A program made the translations under genes and the position numbers. Below the pieces are notes generated by a model. It had not been told where the DNA came from, searched no databases, and worked only from the letters and a program-made list of their open reading frames with translations. From NCBI RefSeq assembly GCF_003254395.2, contig NC_037650.1, forward strand, positions 248,001 through 312,000: a stretch of DNA of 64,000 nt, in the 5' to 3' direction. This DNA is from Apis mellifera (Eukaryota > Arthropoda > Insecta > Hymenoptera > Apidae). This document shows, in pieces, positions 24,421 through 36,280 of the stretch (positions within the stretch are counted from its first letter, which is position 1; the number at the start of each line of letters is the position of its first letter).

Positions 24421-24605
24421 TTTAACAGCCATAATGTGGAACGTTACGATCTACATGAACCGTAGATCGATTTAACACAATCGCATTCAGATATGGAGCA
24501 AAACAAACGTTGTTTTTAGCTTTTTGCAAGAACATGTATCGTTTAATAAATTAATTACTTTTGTTTAATTACTCATGAATTAACTAATTATTGTAGCCAT
24601 TGTGA
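24421..24605 (+). repeat. Diverged dispersed repeat, copy 1
   Basis: This shares ordered landmarks with 42262-42450: GCCATAATGTGGAAC (24428), ATCGATTTAACA (24466), AGAACAT (24529) and AATTATTGT (24586). The first and last are 158 bases apart in both copies. Inside this copy GATCTAC and GTAGATC form a 7-bp inverted pair that is absent from the other. Family unknown. Confidence 0.55.
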
Positions 24606-25200
24606 AAATTATAAATAGAAACATGTTATTATATTGTTATTATAATTATAATAATAAGAAAATATTTTTTTAAAGATTTCCTTTTTAATTAGAGTAATTA
24701 AAATTCTAATGAAAATATTATTTTAAAACATGATATAATATAGTGTATAATTACGTGGAAAAGAGAAATTTAATTTCTTTTAATTTCTCAAATAACTTAA
24801 TTTTCTATTTTTCAAATATCAATTAATGCTATGAATATAATTATGTAATACGTAGTTAAATTACCCTAATTATATTATTTATTCTCTTATTGTTAAATTA
24901 AGGATAAGAAAAAAATTGCACAGAATTTAAAATTATATTAAAAAATTTCATTTCGCTCTCGAATGAAATTTTTATACAAATGAAATACCAAAATAATCTT
25001 GTAAGATTATCTAAATTTTATATATACCTACCTATAAAATATACATCTTTTTCAACGATACAGAAACAAATTAAATACAATTAACATTTTTAATTGAACG
25101 TGATATTTGATATTACAAAGAAAGATTCATCGAAAAATATTTAAGACCTTCGATATTTAAAAATATTTTACTTTATTGTTCATTTGCTGGAAGAAAATCG
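24606..25200. other. AT-rich gene-free stretch
   Basis: Very AT-rich filler with ATTATAATTATAATAATAAG-like runs. Nothing gene-like. Confidence 0.6.
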
Positions 25201-25395
25201 AATCGTTCCTCAAAGTAAAATAAAAAATAACCTTGCATCGTATTAGTAAAACTGCTGCTATTAAATCGAAACTTATCAGAGCGAAAGTTCGTTGTCTCGC
25301 AGGCGATGATTTTAAATTTTAATTTTATTATGCGTCTACCACTTCTCGAACGTTGCAATTCGCGAACACAGTTTCCTGTGTAACGCGTTCCTCTT

Positions 25396-25457
25396 ACCAA
25401 TTACCAATTACCAGTTTGTCAGATCGAAATCTAATAGAGAGAGAGAGAGAGAGAGAG
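25396..25457 (+). repeat. ATTACCA tandem and (AG)n microsatellite
   Basis: Three near-tandem TTACCAA/ATTACCA words at 25395-25413 are followed by an AG run at 25436-25457. Confidence 0.85.
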
Positions 25458-26350
25458 GGAGAGTGTGTCGCGCTCGATTTACAATAAACAAGAAAATTAA
25501 CGTCGCTTTGAGGGGGTGCACAGTGTGTGTCCTCCCAAGTGTTGCGTTCGAATCGGACGGTGTTAAAGAGATTTTAATAACGCGAAACGTTCACAAAGAT
25601 CGTGTGTGGTGGATCCCTTATACACGCGCAGTTTCTCTCCGGTTTAATTCGTAATTTTCACGGTTTCCGGCTCGTAAAAGGAAGCCGGGGGAGTACAGAG
25701 GAACGCTCAAAGGCCGGATCGAATTTATAATGCTCCGTTCTCTATTACTATTTGACACCAGTTTCTGAACTCTGCCATAAATCTAGAACATGAACAGTTT
25801 CGATTCCCATTTCGAATTAATAGTTTCTGTTTTATCAAGTTAAAAGTATCCAAGCGTTTCCAATTTTTAATATCGAGCAATAATAAGAGTTTTTCCATTA
25901 TGAAATTATACAAGATTTAATTTAACAAAAATATACGGAATGATATAGTATTTTCACGAGGATAAAAATCAATGTCACGGTAGATTTATCGTATCGAAGA
26001 TAAAAATAAACAAGAATTTATTGAAAATTCGTTTGAAAAATGTTTATTAGTAAATATAACAAAATCTTTCATTATTCAAAATTATTCGGTTATGAGTTAC
26101 GTTAACACAACGATATTTATTTCGATATAATAATATTACGTTTAGTTTGAAAACGATACCAACAAAATGCTGTGGAAAATCGAGAGAAACACTTCAACTA
26201 ACGAATATAATGAAAAGCGCGAAAGCATTCGTCTCAAATTTCAAATTATTCCCAAAATGCATCCCCTTTATCGCGTTTCTATATATTTTATAACACACGT
26301 TTTCCGTCCTCCCTTCTCAAACATTTGATCTTGCGAGCGAAATAAATACA
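25458..26350. other. Island then AT-rich stretch
   Basis: 25458-25720 is GC/CpG-richer (GAGGGGGTGCACAGTGTGTG, GCCGGGGGAGTACAG) with a 63-codon plus-strand frame of no recognisable type. 25720-26350 is AT-rich and empty. Confidence 0.45.
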
Positions 26351-26360
26351 GGGGAAAAGG

Positions 26361-26388
26361 TAAATAAATAAATAAATAAATAAATAAC
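26361..26388 (+). repeat. (AAAT)n microsatellite
   Basis: About seven tandem AAAT units. Confidence 0.9.
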
Positions 26389-28079
26389 CTGGTTTAATGT
26401 TTTAAAAAAGAAAGTTGGATGCGCTCGGTTACCTATTTTTAAACGGAACAGTTTCTGAAACTCGTGGATACACGAGAGTAAATGATTTATTAGTGGGAGG
26501 AAGCATTAATTAAATTGCGCGCGATCTGTTTCCTCTCGCATGTTTTTCTTTCTTTTTTTTCCCCCCCCTTCTTCTTCTTCTTCTTTTTTTCTTTTTCATT
26601 GGAGGCAGATTTCTCTTAGAAATTGGATGTCGTTTTAAAATCGACAACCTTACGAGAGGCCGCGTTAATTTAAAATGCCGCCGCGGGTAATATTTCGCAA
26701 GTGCTCGAGGCCGGCTTTGGTAAAAAATATCGGCCAAACAGTTTATAACCGAGGAAAAGTTTCGCGCAAAGGAGAAACAACCTGCCTTCACCCGCGCGGA
26801 TATTTCACCCTTGGAACGAGATTCCTCGTGTTTCGTTTTCGTTTCTAAATGATACGCGACAAAGCTCGAATTTGTTTCGTATTAACAAAAGGCATCGCCT
26901 TTCGTGACACGATTGAATTCTATTTATTTATTTATTTTTTTTTCCACCGATAATTCGTTCTCGCGAAAATTTGTTAAAATATTCGACTCGTTGCTTGAAT
27001 CACGTTTTAATCATGTCGAAAAAGAAAAGGAGCGGGGATGAAATGGAATATGTTTATTGATACCAAGCGAAAGAATTTTCGTTTCGATGCTTATCCTCGC
27101 AGGATACGATTTTACAAAGCTACATTTTCGGAGGAGGATCAAAGATTGAAATTAAAGTCTCGTTAATTAATCAGGTTCGATGTTATTTGATACTTTTATA
27201 GAATAATTTACGAATCACGAGAATATCTGAAATTTTATTTACTTCAATGCATTCAGCTTTGGTTTTAATTCGTATTAATTAATAAAAATAGTAATTTCAT
27301 ACTTGGAAATATGTTAAATTCTCTTTATATTTATATATGCTTGCATATGCTTGTAGAACTTCATAGAAACGAAAAAATAAAAAATTCATTAAAAGGAATA
27401 AATTTGAGATAATTATACGTATCAGAATTTCAAAGTTATTTTTTTTTTTTTCAAATATTACGTGTATTCAACTCGTGACGCGTTCAGAATTTATTACTTT
27501 TCTCTCAAAATTTTCGCAAAATTCTGTATCTCCGAATGTTTAAAGAAATCGTTTGTAACAAGGAAGAAAGAAATTCGAGGAAGAGGTATAAGAAAAGTAC
27601 GAAAGACTTCCTCTCTCGTAATTCTAACGAAACCAACAAACACGCGTTCCGAGGAATTTTATACCGTATTCCATTCAAATTTTTGCGCGTTTACGAAATT
27701 CCTGGAATAAACATCGAATTTCGTCGCATTGCAAGAAATCGTGAAATTCTTCTCTCCGCGTAACAAGCCCGAGCCGAGTGACAACTCCTCAACGAGAATA
27801 TTTGCACCGATCATCATCTCCCTTTTTATTCTCTTTTCATCTAATCCGTTTACGTCACGATCTTACGTAACTTTGATTCAATTCAAAACAATTTCTCGTA
27901 TTCCTTTTCACCTATTTCAAAATTGAAGAAAATTATAAAAGAAGGAAAAAGTTACTCGAGATCTCGAATTACATCTCGATTACTTATAAATTCATCAGAA
28001 TTTATTTTTTGTTCATTCTTCGTTCAAACTTCTGTACATTAATTCGAGCAGGCGTTACGAATCTCGTTTAATCGTTGGT
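26389..28079. other. Gene-free stretch with island at 26510-26840
   Basis: The island holds a C-run (CCCCCCCC at about 26561) followed by CTTCTTCTT and CpG-rich words such as GCCGCCGCGGGTAATATT. The 93-codon minus-strand frame there is Arg/Lys-rich from the CTTCTT tract. 26840-28079 is AT-rich to mixed, with overlapping short frames at 27462-27926. Confidence 0.45.
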
Positions 28080-28500
28080 AACAAGTAAATTCCCAATCAC
28101 CGAAAATAACGTCACTCGTTCGCCGACTCGTACGTGTATCGAGGGTGCAACAATAAGCATTCGCGAATCGTATTAAATCGTTCACCGCATCGCGGTCCAA
28201 GGCAATCCATTTTCCCGGTTCGCGGTGCTATATTGAATTTTCAGTTATGTACACACACGAGTCCGGGCCCTCCCGTGTATGCATACCCCGCCGTGCGTAA
28301 TTTGCAACGATAACGATACTACGTCCGCCCGACACCTGGCAATGAACTATTTTCGGTCATCAATCCGCGACCCGTATTATTCGTCCCGATAATAGCCGGC
28401 CGAATGAATTCCGGATGAAAAATTGAGTCGGAACCGCGGCACACCGCTCTCTCTTTTGTAGATCGTTTATTTTTCCCGCGCTTTCAACGCTTAGAACTGA
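28080..28500. other. CpG-rich island, candidate cis-regulatory module
   Basis: One of the most GC-rich patches. It contains GTCCGGGCCCTCCCGTG, GCATACCCCGCCGTGCG, CGACACCTGGCAATG (with a CACCTG E-box) and GTCATCAATCCGCGACCCG. It is bounded on both sides by AT-rich DNA and has no long open frame, which favours a non-coding conserved element. Confidence 0.35.
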
Positions 28501-29740
28501 ACGCGAATTTCGATTCACATGTGCGATTGCATATGTTACAATAGAGGTAAAGAAATAGTTTTCATGATTTGGAAATTGTTGCTTGCAAATGTTCGATAAA
28601 TCCGATCAATTATACAGAATATTATTTACACAAGGGTTAATTATAGAAAAATGGAATAGGAATGGTTGGTATATAAAAATATCGATTAAATCTTATTTGT
28701 TAGAATATAAGTAATTGGAGAGAATTAACATGGAGAATATCTCATTCTTAACGTTTTGTTACTTGATAAATAAACTTGAGTCGATAGTTATGATATATTT
28801 TCTTATTTAATTCTTTCTTTTCTTTTGTTTTTAATTATTTTATTGATGTTTTTCAGCATCTAGATTTGTTTATCTTTAATAAATTCTTTTTAAAATATGT
28901 TAAGAAGGAATTTTATTAATTAAATGATATAAAAATCTACGTCTCTATTTTTTCTGTTTTTTTTCTCTCAACAATCAATATTATTTACATATTACATGTT
29001 TAAATAAGTTGATACACTGGGTACAATTAGTCTTTTAATCTTCTTATTCCTACTTCAAAAGAATATTTATTACGGTTTAAGAATATCTAACCCGTGGTAT
29101 TTCGTGTTATCCCAACGCTATTCATCAAATGCGCGAGACAAGATCTAGGGCATTAATAACGTAAAATCAAATTATTCCTCGAATTTGTATCATTTTATTC
29201 CCTTAATTGGATCCAATTAACGGGGTAAAATTTTCAAACGAACGATACAGATATCGAAATCATCGATCATTAATTTTCATCCCCGCTACATCGTAATCTT
29301 AATGAAATTCGCCGAGCGCGTTTGCACACGAGCCTACCAGTTATTAGATATGAATCGCGTTAACACGCACTATAAGCGTTCTTTCGAGCGCGAGTTAATT
29401 GCAGGGAAAGAAGAGATGGATAGATAGATGGAGAAAGAAGGAAGGGAGGAATTCGATGAAACAGAAAGTCGAGTTCTTTGCCAACGTCGAATCGTAAATT
29501 ACCACGGATTGTGATTTTCTTTTTTTTTTTTTAATTCAATTCAAATAATTTATCATAAAGAGTTCGAAATTTTAATTGTAATAACAATTCACTATAGATT
29601 ATGTAATGTTAAGTTTCAAAAAGATAAAATACTTTTAAATATTCACAATATTTGCAAGTTAGAATACTTGATATTTTTACGTTGTAAATTCCGAACCAAT
29701 TTGGATAAAACATTAATTGAAAAACGTCAAATAATTACAT
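28501..29740. other. Gene-free stretch
   Basis: AT-rich to 29100. 29290-29460 is slightly GC-richer with a purine run (GGAGAAAGAAGGAAGGGAGG) and two GATAGAT words. T-run at 29519-29532. Nothing gene-like. Confidence 0.5.
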
Positions 29741-30391
29741 TGTTTTTTAATTGAATTTAAGTTTTTTAATTGAATTTAAGTTTTTTGTTTTTTAATTGAA
29801 TTTGAGTTTATTTTTTGTTTTTTAATTGAATTTGAGTTTATTTTTTGTTTTTAATTGAATTTAAGGTTTTTATTTTTTAATTGAATTTAAGTTTTTTGTT
29901 TTTTAATTGAATTTAAGTTTTTTTAATTGAATTTGAGTTTATTTTTTGTTTTTAATTGAATTTAAGTTTTTGGTTTTTTAATTGAATTTAAGTTTTTTTA
30001 ATTGAATTTGAGTTTATTTTTTGTTTTTAATTGAATTTAATTTTTTGTTTTTTAATTGAATTTAAGTTTTTTTGTTTTTTAATTGAATTTGAGTTTATTT
30101 TTTGTTTTTTAATTGAATTTAAGATTTTTATTTTTTAATTGAATTTAAGTTTTTTGTTTTTTAATTGAATTTAAGTTTTTTTAATTGAATTTGAGTTTAT
30201 TTTTTATTTTTAATTGAATTTAATTTTTTGTTTTTTAATTGAATTTAAGTTTTTTTGTTTTTTAATTGAATTTGAATTTATTTTTTGTTTTTAATTGAAT
30301 TTAATTTTTTATTTTTTAATTGAATTTAAGATTTTTATTTTTTAATTGAATTTAAGTTTTTTGTTTTTTAATTGAAGTTTTTTGTTTTTTA
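29741..30391 (+). repeat. AT-rich minisatellite with higher-order structure
   Basis: About 25 tandem units of 20-30 bp are built on TTTTTTAATTGAATTTAAG, with variants ending TTTGAG and beginning TTTATTTTTTG. Unit types recur in the same order: a 20-bp short unit, a 28-bp TTTA unit, then 26- and 27-bp units. Seven units (29993-30175, 183 bp) are followed by a second block starting at 30176 whose first four units match in type and length. That indicates block duplication on top of unit duplication. Confidence 0.95.
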
Positions 30392-32320
30392 AAATTTAAT
30401 TTAAATTTTTATTTATTTTAAATTTTGTAAATTTTATTTTAAATTTAAATGAACGTAAATTTTAACGTAATTGAGATATCTCTGTATACTAATGATTTCG
30501 TGAAAGCGCGCATTACGTGTTTACGCCTTTGCATGCGTAAATCTGAGCATTACCTCCTTTGTTGCCAATCATTCTCTTTACTCTACATTGCTCGTGAACG
30601 GATACAAATATACAAAGCGCGTGGCCATTTTTAAAATGAGATCTTCATTGCGAATTCTTTTTTTCTTTTTTTTTTTTTTGTCAAACGTAAAAGCATTTGT
30701 ATTTAAATAGTTTTTGCAATAATATAGTACAATGATTCATTTCGTGAAAATTTATTTCCCTCGACTCTATTCGAATCTCTCTCGATTAAAATCCTAGGAT
30801 ACACGTGTATCTCTGTTCGATTTCATTTTCTTCGTGTATTTTTCTCTTTCTCAAGAGAGAGAAACGTCATTCTAAAGAGGAATGTGTTGCACGAACGAGA
30901 ATGTAATAAGTAGCTTTGAACGTGGGACCGAGACAACAGCTATTCAAATATCTTGCGGCGAGTGACGTGAGCTTCGTTTTAAACGCAAACGAAGAATCCT
31001 TCCGTATCCTTCCTGGCATTCGAACACGGAAATTTTAATTTCCTTTATCCCGCCTTTCGAACTCGTATATTTATTAACTTTAATGCTTGTTTTCCTGAAA
31101 AGTATGTGGTTTTCCGTGTTTTCTTTTTTTCATTCTTTTTTAAAAATCTAATGCTCTCTTACGCTTGTATATTTATGGAAATTTTATAATTCGAGTTTTC
31201 TTTTAGCTAATAATAATATTTAATGATAACAATAAAATTTAAAAATAAAACGAATATAAGATGAAGGATTCGCAATTAAACGAAAAGGAAAAATTGTAAC
31301 ATAATTGTGAACAATTTGATAGAAAATAGTTTCGTAATTCGAATTTAAATTCAAATTTGTCATCGCACAGTGTATTATAAAACAATTTTTTATATTTATA
31401 TTTTTTTCTCCGTTTCGATCCCGGATAGTTTACAGAGAAAAATGTAAAAATAATTTTTATCTACGTTTCATTCAAAATGAGCAACGAACAAAAGTGGAAC
31501 TAATTTCTATTTTTGACGAATAGGACGATTCATTCGTGCAGCAGCAGTGACAGGTTTAAATTTGTCCAATAACAAATGAACAGTCATTCGTATAACGGGC
31601 AACAACACTCACTATTTCATTAGCTTGACATTTTGAGAACTGGTGAATTGAATTCGATCTGAATGATCGATTCCAGCTTTTCCATTTATCGTGGATTCGA
31701 GTCGTAATAATTTAAAAGTTTTAAAAAAGAAATTCGTTAAAACTATTGTTATTTATAGCGAATTGTCGAAGAGCAGGATATTCAACATGGGTTTAAAGCG
31801 TTTAAAAATTCGAAATATTCGAATATTTATGTTTATTATTCCTTTTTAATTTAAACGAAATTTATTTGATTTCCTACGGTGGAACTGGCAGTGATATTTT
31901 TGGAAGAATATTTGGAATGTTTTATAATGTTCGAATAATTGTTTTTTTGTTTTCCTTTTGTCTCAAAAACCGATATAAAAATTTGTTTAAAGATATTCAA
32001 ACAACGAATATATTTTTTGAAATTCAAAACAAATGAAAAAGTTGATTGCTTGCAACTTGATGGATTGATGATTCTATGCAACAACTTTTCTTCTTAGTCT
32101 TCAAAACTTCGTACATTTTTATAAAATGTAATACAAAAAAGTAATATATTTGTAATGTTTCATTCAGTAATTTCTCCAAAAGATGGCTATTCGTGAAATA
32201 TTTTCATAATTTTGATTAATTATATTTGTTTATTCACGAAATATCGTCCCAATATACGCAAGAAAATTTCTATTCGTAATACGCAACTCCTACATCGTTA
32301 CTTGTTCGAGCCACCAATTA
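30392..32320. other. Gene-free stretch
   Basis: AT-rich with a T-run at about 30659-30679. 30780-31030 is mixed composition with CpG but no open frame. Nothing gene-like was identified. Confidence 0.55.
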
Positions 32321-32720
32321 TTCCACCCGCGAATCGAGCAAATTATGCATGGATAAAATCCATTATTCCTTGGGGAAAAAATGACAAGGGATAAAATGGG
32401 AAATTCAACTACTCATCGTGACGCTCCATTAAAATTATTTATGTAAAAAATTCCGGAAGATCGTGTCGGATATTTTAGCCATTCCCGCGATCCTCCAGAG
32501 TCGTTTAAATTTCTATTAAGAACATGATTTGTGCTAAAGACCGAACGAACGAGAAGGTTGAGTCCCGGATCTCGGCGGAAGAGGAATCCGAACACTCTTA
32601 TTTCCCGCGTTTCTTAATGATATTCCATCTCCCCTACTCTCTTTGATCGTTCAATTTACTCGAACGATTCTACGCTTCATGAACGCTCTTAACACGTGTC
32701 TTCTTGTAATGAATAGCTGG
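32321..32720. other. Moderately GC-rich island
   Basis: CpG-containing patch (AGATCGTGTCGGATATT, GGATCTCGGCGGAAGAGG). A 60-codon minus-strand frame has no known domain. Possible non-coding element. Confidence 0.25.
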
Positions 32721-32950
32721 ACACTTTCCATACGTGGAAAAATCGTCCATTGATATCTTTGAAGCGTTATTTAAACTGAAATATTCGAATGATATTGAAA
32801 CGACTTAAAAGTAATCAAATCACATTTTCGATACAAAAAGTAGAAATATGTAACACAGATTTAAGTTGTTTAATAATCTAATAAATTTAAGTATGATCAT
32901 TTTAAAATCGATTCTGTGAAAAAATGAATTTCTGTGTTCCAGAAATCATC

Positions 32951-32970
32951 CGATAAGTCTCGACTTATCG
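32951..32970. repeat. Perfect 8-bp stem palindrome abutting inverted-repeat element 1
   Basis: CGATAAGT and ACTTATCG flank a 4-base loop. It lies directly outside the left arm of the inverted-repeat element that begins at 32972. Confidence 0.85.
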
Positions 32971-32971
32971 T

Positions 32972-33096
32972 AATTTTCTCTTTACGAAAATTTTCATTCC
33001 AGTTTTGTTAAGGACTTGTTAGAGAATTCATTGGCCAATCACGAAGCAACGGTAGCCTGTCGTGGCCAGGATAATAGCGTTGGGTATGTGTCGTTG
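32972..33096 (+). repeat. Element 1, left arm
   Basis: Runs from AATTTTCTCTTTACG to TAGCGTTGGGTATGTGTCG. Its outer 20 bases resemble the outer end of the left arm of element 2 (TAATTTTCCTTTACGA). Confidence 0.75.
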
Positions 33097-33418
33097 TCAT
33101 GTAATGATTCTTATTTATTATTATATCATTTTTTTATAAATGATACTTTTTTATTTTTATCGATACTTTTTCAATGTGCGATTAATTGCAATTTCTTGTT
33201 GAATTGAAGTAAAAAGGAAATTTTGAATAAAATCAGGCAGCAGAATCGTAACAATAGCATGATAAATAATCGATATTAAATTTTATTAATGGTTGAGTGA
33301 GTTTTATACTATGTGGAAGAAGTGTAGAGTATTTCACAGAAACGTATGAATGGTAAAATCACATCATCAAGCATAATCGTATTGCTTCGATTGTTTGTTC
33401 AATTCCTGACTCGCTGAC

Positions 33419-33539
33419 AGCACATACCCAACGCTATCGCTGCGGCACGACAGGTCTATGCGCCTTGTGATTGGCTAGTATTTTTCATTAATAACTCTTC
33501 AATAAAGGTAAAATGGTAATTTTCGAAAAGAGAAAAATT
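33419..33539 (-). repeat. Element 1, right arm
   Basis: On the minus strand it reads AATTTTTCTCTTTTCG at its outer end and ATAGCGTTGGGTATGTG at its inner end, matching the left arm in order. Confidence 0.75.
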
Positions 33540-34530
33540 TGAAAGGAACGACAGGAATCGTCAGTTGAGCATTTTCGATCGATTTTTGGAATATTTTATT
33601 AGCACTCTGAATATAAATTATATAATCGATATATTGATTTATAAAATATATAAGCAGAAGAGTCCATAATACTTATTTTTCAGAATTTATCCAAAATTTT
33701 ATAATTGTAATAGAACATTTGAGATTTATCAGAGCGTCAGTTCGTAAAAAAAGAACAAATATATTAAGAAATGAATAATTAATAACAAAAACTAATGATC
33801 ACAAATTGTGATTGAATCGTAAATAAAACTTATAGAGTATTTTTGAATAAAAATAGGTAGAACGAAAAGAATTCTATGAATAAATAAAATCTATTAAAAC
33901 GAGGTGAAACGTGAAAATACATTTTAAATATGAAATCATAAAATGCCAATATAAAATGAAATTCGATTTTAGAATTTCAACATCGTTCTACCGAATATCG
34001 GGATATAATCGATAATTTATTTTCGATGGCTATACAAAAATGTTTTATAGCTTCGTATTTCATCAATAATACATCCACTACATCGGTATATTTTTATCGA
34101 ATTAAATCAAAATAAGAGAACATGTTTCATATATCGAAATATACGATTACGGAGAGATGTGTGAAATAAAATATATGGAGTGCAACTAGAGACGTAAAAC
34201 CATAGAATACGAGCGATAATAAAATAGAATTGATTTTAATAAAATAAAACAAATACCGTTGTATTTCCATTATTTCAGAGTTTGAATTCGATACAGTAAA
34301 TTTATAAAATAAACTTTTTTTTACACATTAAAAAAGAAGAATATATTATTATACTAATAAAAATAAAATTTATAATAAATATTCTAAATACATGTGAAAA
34401 CATTTGGAAGAAGAATATTCTCTTTCTTCTTTATTATATATTATTATAAAATATTTAAAAGTTCGTATTTTCATCTAAAAATGCTATGCTTAATTAAACG
34501 AGAAGATTGAAATCTATTCGCACAGCTTCA
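33540..34530. other. AT-rich gene-free stretch
   Basis: Strongly AT-rich with no open frame of note and no repeat recognised. Confidence 0.6.
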
Positions 34531-35090
34531 TCATTATACGCGATCCTTTCTTACGTGAAACCTCGTCGTCGTCCGACCCACATCTGAAGGAGATATAGAT
34601 ATATATTTTAATTGGTGGCATCGATAATTATTACCAACTCCGACGCTGGTGCGCAAGTTGGAACGATTATGTCGTGGTCTGATTAATGCGTCAAAACTTG
34701 GTTGGTTGACCGATTCGAGATTTTGCCGGTGCGGCGCCAATCAAGAGACTCGAGTCGGGAAACTTGAGAGCTGTGCGCCATCGGGATTCTATACTTGGCA
34801 TAAATGGTTTCTCCGTTGAAAGGGAGAAAAGCGTAATTATCGAACAACATTTCTTGCCGGCTGCAACTATTTCAATTTCGCTCCCACGGAGCTTCGGTAT
34901 CGTTTATTAAACATTGTCATGTTTGTTACGCTTGCGTCGAAAGTTGGGGCAAAGAGTCCTCCCCAAGAGTTGAAAATTTCATCCGCTCGCTAACTTATCC
35001 CGCGACAGACGAAACGCAATTAACCGAGATTGTTACCTTTGACTTTATCCTCTATCTTCCGGATTGTTGGGTATGCATCAGGCTTCTACG
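34531..35090. other. GC-richer island, candidate regulatory module
   Basis: Contains CGTCGTCGTCCGACCCAC, GACGCTGGTGCGCAAG, TTGCCGGTGCGGCGCC and CCAAGAGTTG. A 68-codon minus-strand frame (34534-34740) is not recognisable. GTTGGGTATG at 35066-35075 echoes the core of the inverted-repeat family but without the rest of the arm. Confidence 0.3.
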
Positions 35091-36280
35091 ATCATTGTTG
35101 AAAGAGAGTTTACGTTGCTTTGTTATTCTTTAATATTTGCTTTTTGTATTATCTTACCATATATAGTTAATATAAAATAAAATTGATACGTCATTTTAAT
35201 TTTCTAATTTGAAATTATTAAAACTATACATCCACTTCAGAATGTTTCGTCATTTTTAAGAGTTTGTTATTCGATAGAACTCTCAAATCCATTTCTAAAT
35301 GTTTAATTCTTCTTGTTGGAGTGCATTTTAAAAATAAATTTATTTTAATTTGTAACACAATATTTCTTTCGTTTATCTAAATGTACAATTGGAAGAATTC
35401 TTTAAGAGTAAAACATTGATTTTAAATGGACACGTAAGAATATATTAAAAGAAAAGGAAACTTACATTAGGAATATTAATTTAAATATTTAATTTCAAAA
35501 AGTTTTTAAACTTTAATCTTTATTCTCAAAATCTTGGCCAAGTTTTTGACTGCGTAATAATAATGAAAAACGCTTGTCCATAAGAAAATTATGTAAGTAA
35601 ATAATCACGAGTAAAAAGGATATTTGAATAATTCTTCAACGATCTATAACTCTCTTTCTATTTTTAAATCTAATCGAAGAATCGAAGTATGGAAGAATTT
35701 ATTGATTTTCGGCAATCATCATCAGCCTACGCTCTTGAACTTTTTGTTAATTATTTAAAGTTTGTCGACAAGTTTGGCAACGTATAATTAAGTTACCGCA
35801 AATATTTGGTCAGCTAAATTATCGGAAATGAAGGTGAACGAGGCGAGTTTATTATCGAGCCAAGGGTAAACTTTCCAACCATTAGAACCGGTCAACGTAC
35901 TCCCTTATGAACCCTCTTTACATAAGACTCTATCGTCAATTTTGTTTTTCTTTTTCATTATCCGATTCTTAAGCGAGAAATGAATTTCGTAATGACATTT
36001 CTAGAAGAAAAGAAAAAAAAAATAATATCATACCACGATATAATTCTTCTAAGAAACTGTTTATTATCAAATTTTTAATTTCTCCGTGAAATAATAAACA
36101 TTAAAATAATTTGGTACAAAAATGAGTCGATGAAACGATTGTATATTTCATGTAAAAATAAAATAGAAATTATGAATACTTGTTACACGTATATATATTT
36201 TTTGCGTATATTTCAATTTAAAAAAAAAAAGAAAAAAAACGAAACGAGGCATACAATCCTCATAGTGATAAATTTTCTCG
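35091..36280. other. Mostly AT-rich; small island at 35760-35930
   Basis: The small island carries ATAATTAAGTTACCGC, GTCAGCTAAATTATCGG and GAACCGGTCAACG. The rest is AT-rich with a long A-rich run at about 36221-36239. No gene. Confidence 0.45.

Larger units (their letters stand above)
32972..33539. repeat. Long inverted-repeat element 1 (unclassified, MITE/foldback-like)
   Basis: Two arms of about 125 bp (32972-33096 and 33419-33539, opposite strands) flank a ~320-bp AT-rich centre. Landmarks shared between arms: GCCAATCAC (a CCAAT box), CCTGTCGTG, and ATAGCGTTGGGTATGTG. The same arm type forms the inverted repeat at 49643-50463. No target-site duplication could be identified, and the best-conserved part is the inner side of each arm, which is unusual for a simple terminal-inverted-repeat transposon. 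No coding capacity seen in the centre. Confidence 0.75.

Noticed and set aside
35066..35075. GTTGGGTATG as a third copy of the inverted-repeat arm
   Set aside because: Only ten bases match; the flanking arm landmarks (ATAG, CCAAT, TGTCG) are missing and no inverted partner lies nearby.
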